Of a stretch of DNA of 64,000 nt, positions 28,101 through 34,100 are shown one piece after another. The notes beneath the pieces were generated by a model. That model was not told the origin of the DNA. It searched no databases and saw only the letters and a program-made list of their open reading frames with translations. Positions within the stretch are counted from its first letter, which is position 1. Every line of letters begins with the position of its first letter. Source of the DNA: Plazaster borealis (Eukaryota; Echinodermata; Asteroidea; Forcipulatida; Labidiasteridae); the NCBI GenBank assembly GCA_021014325.1, contig CM037472.1, positions 21,747,063 through 21,811,062 on the forward strand, given 5' to 3'. The translations under genes and the position numbers were made by a program.

Positions 28101-31100
28101 AACTTACTTGTTTTTATACTTAACAATTACATTGCTTTTATATACTTACAAAAGCAAAGAAATGGTCAAGGTTGATAATTATTATTTTCAAAGTATATTT
28201 GTAAAGCTGTGGCTGTATCATTAAGACTCGGATGTTTTTACTTGAGGTAATGATGATACTATCTCTTGACAGAAACATGAGAAGCCCAAGTTTGTGCTGT
28301 GTCTGACGTTTGCTGGCAACGGTGATCTGCTCACAGGGGACTCCAATGGAAATATCTTCATCTGGGCTAAGGGTAAGATTGGGTGCCAACATTTCTGGAG
28401 TTTCAGTACACGAGGATCAGTATCCATTGAATCTCTGAGATTTCCTGATTTGAGTTAATGAAACGTTCCCGTTGTAAATGCAATCCCTGGGAGACTCTTT
28501 GCGTGTAATTTGAGCATTGGGACCCATTAAAGTGCATGTTTGGTGGGTTTATTAAAATCAATGAACCTGGGAATCCAAGATTGTTCACCAAAATGTCCGA
28601 ACTATACATGCTGTTAGCTAATTCTTGAACTCTTCCATTAACCATAACTCATACAATACTTATGGAGGATTCTTCTCGGTAGTTAGTCCAGCACCACAAC
28701 CGTTGGACTCTGATTATGGCGTATTAATGTCATGTTTGATTAAAACTTGAGCCAGGGTCAAAGCTGTTGTCTTCTTCTAATGTCAGGGCTGGAATTACAT
28801 GACATGCCTTTGTCTCCTTCAAACGTTTCTCATAGACTTTAAGATTTTCCATTAGAAGTGCCCTGGCAAATGAAAATGGCCTTGCCCTCTCAAAGATGAA
28901 ATTCCAGGCCTGCAGTGGTTGTCAAGTGAAGTCTGTTAACTCTTTCACGCGCCAACCAGTCGCTAGCGACCGGTTTAAATCCCTTCAGAAAAATAGTTGT
29001 AAAACGAAAAATAAAGATCGCATGGCCACACAGTTTTCAAAATGGGAAAGAGGACTCTTAAGGGTGCTATTGTGACCTGTTTTTGTTTTGGGGGGTCGCC
29101 ATATGCAAAAAAAAACAGTGAACAATAAATGTGACCATATGATCAATTTAACACTAAAATAAATTGTGTATGAAAGGGTTAAGATAATAGTTATTAACAA
29201 AAACAACTTGATGCTTCTTGCTCTGTGCAGGTAGTAACCGCATCAGTCAAGCCATCAAGGCCCACGATGGTCAAATCTTCTCACTCTTCATGCTCAAGGA
29301 TAAACTCATATCAGGAGGAGGCAGAGATAGGAAGGTGTACGTCTATGACGACTCTTATGAAGTGAAGATCTCACTGGAGGTATGAAGAGGGGACAATCTT
29401 GAGATAAAGGGCTTCAGTTTCACTGAGATGCTGGAGCATCTTGTGACCTTATCTCACTTAAAGGGACATGTTGCCTTGGATTGGGCGATTTGGGCTATAA
29501 AAAGCATTTGTTATGAAATTAATTGAAAGAATATGGTTGGAAAGATGTTTTAAAAGTCGAATATAATGATCCACACAAATGTGCCTCGAAATTGTGTGGC
29601 TTTCTTTTTACATCGTGAACTAACACGATCCGCCATTTATTAGAACCAAATTTTTGACTCCACAAAATACTCTACGTATTGCACTAAAAATTTACGATGA
29701 AGATATGATTTTGTTCATTCTTTCCTCAAATTACATGTCATGGTTGATACAATTAACAGCAATGTAGTGGAAAATGTTGTTAATCCAGAACAAAAAATTC
29801 AACTGTAAAACAGAATCTCTTTTTTTTCTCTTTTTTTCTCTTTTTTTTCTACATGTATGAAAGCCCTTAGCCGTTGTTAACAAGCTTGCAAAACAAAGTG
29901 TTGACGTATACGTCTCCATATGTATCCGCTGGTATCCGCTGGTATCCGCAGACTTGCGAGAACTAAAATTTCTGGGGTTATTGTCTAAAACCATTTTTTC
30001 CCCACTGATTTGTTTGTAGTTGCCTGAATCCACTGGACCATGTCGTTGTCTGTGTGTTGGTAAAGACAAGGACCTGTATGTAGGGACCACTCGCAATGCC
30101 ATCCTTCATGGAGAGATCGGTAGTGATAGCTTCACTGCTGATGTAGTGGTAAGTCCTACCAGTGTTTTGTTAACACAACCTGGTAACCTGGTAAAAACTA
30201 TGAGAAACATTTTGTGTGAGCTAGGCTGAATTTCAATATAAAGGCACTATTAGGTTGTTCTTAAGATGAGTTTTCAATATCACTGTAGTGATTTGTATTG
30301 TGACATCACAGATTGCTATGCAATTATTTAGATTTATTCATTGCATAAATCACCTTTTTAAGATGAATCTTTGCGTAAATCACCATAAGATGAATCTTAG
30401 CACTGTGTGAAATCAAGCCAGGGATGAACCCATACTTCATACAAATGCAAAGCGGCATCACAAATTTGCTCAAGTTGAATTGTGCTCAACACTTAAGAAC
30501 AATCGCTGGGAATATAGAGTTGTGACATCAAATTCACTCTATATTTGCATTGGCTTTACATTGTTGTCTTGTTTACAGGCCCATACCGATGAGCTATGGG
30601 GTCTAGCTAGTCACCCTCATCAGGGTTTGTTCCTGACGTGCGCCTACGACAAGCACGTGATCCTGTGGGATGCTGAGCAGCATCGCCCTGTATGGATGAA
30701 GACCATTGATGAGGTGAGGAAACATGATTAAAGAGGATGATAAACTAACACTTTTAAATTTGGAACTTTTAAACTAAAGGTTGACAAAGTGAAATTAACC
30801 TGTCTTGATATTCTTGTCTTGTGTCAATGGCGTATAGGATCCGTGCCAGTCTGCTTGCTTCCATCCTAATGGTGCAGTGGTAGCCCTGGGTTTGAAGACT
30901 GGACGCTGGATGGTCCTGGATGTCCAGAGCCAGGACCTAGTCACCGTCCACACTGACGGTAACGAGCAACATGATATCGTCAGATACTCTCCAGGTGAGG
31001 ATCACCAACTCGGCATTTTGTGAACACAACTCAGCAGCAGATCGATCCATTAAATGCCACCCACCACATCAACTGTATATCAAGTGTAGACATGTGCATC

Positions 31101-34100
31101 ATTGAACCAGCACACTGCACACTGCAGCTACCCTGGTGGCTTGTCAGTGTCTTCTTTACTTTGTTGTAATCAGGGCCCAATTTCATAGAGCTGCTTAAGC
31201 ACAAAAAGTAGCAAAGAAACACAATTTTGCTTACCAGAATAAGGTTACCAGCCAAACTACCATGTCACGTGTACAATTTGTGACTGGTATCCTGCTCATT
31301 TCTGCCTTGCAATATTTTCTGCTTAAGCAGCTCTATGAAATTGGGCCCAGATTTCAACGCATCAGGCTCATGGGCTTGCAGTCGAGGTGGTGATTGGTCA
31401 ATTCATTATGGAGTGGAGTGTAATTGATCAGTCTATTAATCAATACAATACAAATCATAAAACATGGTGGTTCTTTCATTGTGGTACACTCCCTGAGAGA
31501 TCGATTTGTTATTCAGAATGTCTTTGACACCTTTGCTTTGTTTGAAAATTTTGTTGTTTTCTTGTCAAAAGTACCACATGATATTTCATTGTAACCTTAA
31601 ATTTTGTTGTTATTGTGATGTAAATATAATTATTTGTGATGTATATATGATTATCTGGGCTTCACTTTCAAAAAGATGTGTGGTGCATGTATTTTATTTT
31701 GTGTCATTCATATGTATTTGCATTTCACAGTTCCGAAATCCTAGTTTACAAATAATGTTTTGAGAGAGCCACATGCTGCTATGGGCATTTGGATACAATC
31801 TGCTGGTTGACGCTATGGTTTTCTTATTAGGGTTACACCATACGGACATATGCAAGTACTACTGAATCCAAAATCAAGTTACAGTCCCAAGTTTTTGTTA
31901 GCGGTCTGTTTTATCTGTCCATCAGGCATCTCAACTCTAGCACCCGCTTCTAGAAGATGCCTCCCATACATAATTTGCTGTCTGTCTTTTAAATAAATGC
32001 ATTCATGATTACTTCTTAAGTCTAATTTTTTGCTTATGTATTGTCTAGAAATGTTAAAATAAGTGTGAGTTTGATCTATCTTCCGTGAGGTTGTCACTCA
32101 TGGTTTGTTGATACATTTTGTTCATCCAATGTTAGATGGGAACTATTTAGCAGTGGCATCCCATGATAACTACATCTATATTTATAATGTGACGGAGGAC
32201 GGACGGAAATACAGCAAAGCGGGCAGATGCTCAGTAAGTCAACCAATGGATGTTTGTCTTGTCAAGTATGACTCACTGTTTATTCTGCTACTCATTGCGT
32301 TATTTTATTTCAATTCATTTGAGCAAACCATTAAAGTTTCCTCTCTGTTTTTCCTCCTTCTTTAATAATGTTTTACTTGTTAAAGGCACTGGACACGTTT
32401 GGTGATTATTGTCGAAGACCAGTATTCTCACTTGGTGTATCTCAACATACGCATAAAATAACAAACCTGTGAAAATTTGGGCTCAATTGGTCATCAAAGT
32501 TGCAAGAAAATAATGAAAGAAAAAACACCCTTGTTGCACAAATTTGTGTGCTTTCAGATGCCTGAGAAAGGCTTATGGCCTGAAGTCTTTCTCACATTCA
32601 AATATTTTAGTGAGAAATTACCTCTTTTTCAAAAACTATGTAACTTCAGAGGGACTCGTTTGTCACAATGTTTTATATTATCAACGGCTCTCCGTTGTTC
32701 GTCACCAAGTAAGTTTTATGCTAATATATATTACGAGTAATATTACCAAACCTGTCCAGTGCCTTTAATATATTACATGCATTAAGCGTGATGCTTTTGT
32801 ATTATAACTGGCCTGAGATTACATTGAGGCCACTGAAGCTATGCAGGCCTGAGGCCATGGCCTCTGTTGCCCTGGTCTTGGCCTTGGTGCCCCTTCAAAG
32901 AAATTCCCATAGACTTTAAGATTTTTCAGTGGAAGTGCCCCTTTGCACAATGAAAGTGGTTGCCTTCTCCAAGGCGAAATTCCAGGTCTGTTATATTGAC
33001 CAACTGTGTAGTTTTATTTGATTTTCAGTGTTTAAAGGTTGCAAAACCATCTTATGTTGAATTGGGTCAGTGGTATTAAATTGCAGAGTGTCAACCAGAC
33101 TTCAGTACATATATAAAACCATGTTTTTAAATCAGGGGCCATTTATTCTTTTACACTACTGCATTACTCCATTTATTGTATTACAGATTCAAGGATTCTT
33201 TACAGTTTTGATAAAAAAACTTTTGAATATGCATTAACCTATAAAAAACAATTAAATAAATAAACAAAAACACTGGCAAGCTTGTGAAGGTGCCAGCATA
33301 TTTGTATCGTGTTTTTGTAAGAAAAGAGCACAAATGTGATTTTTTTTTCTCTTTTTGTTGCATCAATGAATAAATGGGAATGTAGGCCAACAATTTAATG
33401 ATTGATTGCAAAAAAAAAAATGATGTAATTTGAACCGAGAGTAACTGTGCCACGTAGTGTATTATTAGTTTAAATTCATAAACTTGAGTCTCTTTGTTCT
33501 CTGTCCCACCCAATCAGGGCCATTCTAGCTTTGTGACTCACATTGATTGGTCGGCAGACTCAACCCACCTGGTGTCCAACTCCGGCGATTATGAGATCCT
33601 GTACTGGAAGGCTGAGAACTGTCGCCAAGTTGCATCTGCCACTAGCATGCGTGATAAAGAGTGGGCTAGCTTCACGTGTGTACTTGGTTTCCCTGTCTGT
33701 GGTAAGAACATTTGGAATTCAGTATCTTTTTAAGTAGCAATTTGAACCCGAACCACCCCAAACTCTCCTCAATACATCCCTGAAGTTTTATGGGTCCAGT
33801 GGTGTGTACAGACAAATCCTTTCATTTCATTTCATTTCATTTATTAACTTAACAAAAACATCACACTTACATTACAAAAATATACATAAAATACAAAAAA
33901 GGCAAGAGATATAAAAACATAAACAGCAGATTACACAATATGGTAATTTATTCCAAAGACAGGACAAAAAGTCAATGGCACACCTGAAGGATTACAAAAA
34001 GTAAACTTAATTACTGTCTAGTTGTTTTCCAAATGCCATTAGACAAAAAACAGTCCCAAAGCCACAACACCAAAAAGAAAAGAAAAGAAAGAAACCAATA

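Larger units (their letters stand above)
28373..29230 (+). other. EML intron, 0.9 kb
   Basis: Mostly two MITE-like pieces lying side by side: 28786-28912 (GGCCTGGAATT family) and 28936-29182 (CTCTTTCACGC-ended family). Confidence 0.65.
32234..33517 (+). other. EML intron, 1.3 kb
   Basis: Contains an intact-looking TTAA-flanked MITE (32390-32768) and a GGCCTG-family element (32810-32990). The rest is A/T-rich. Confidence 0.7.
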
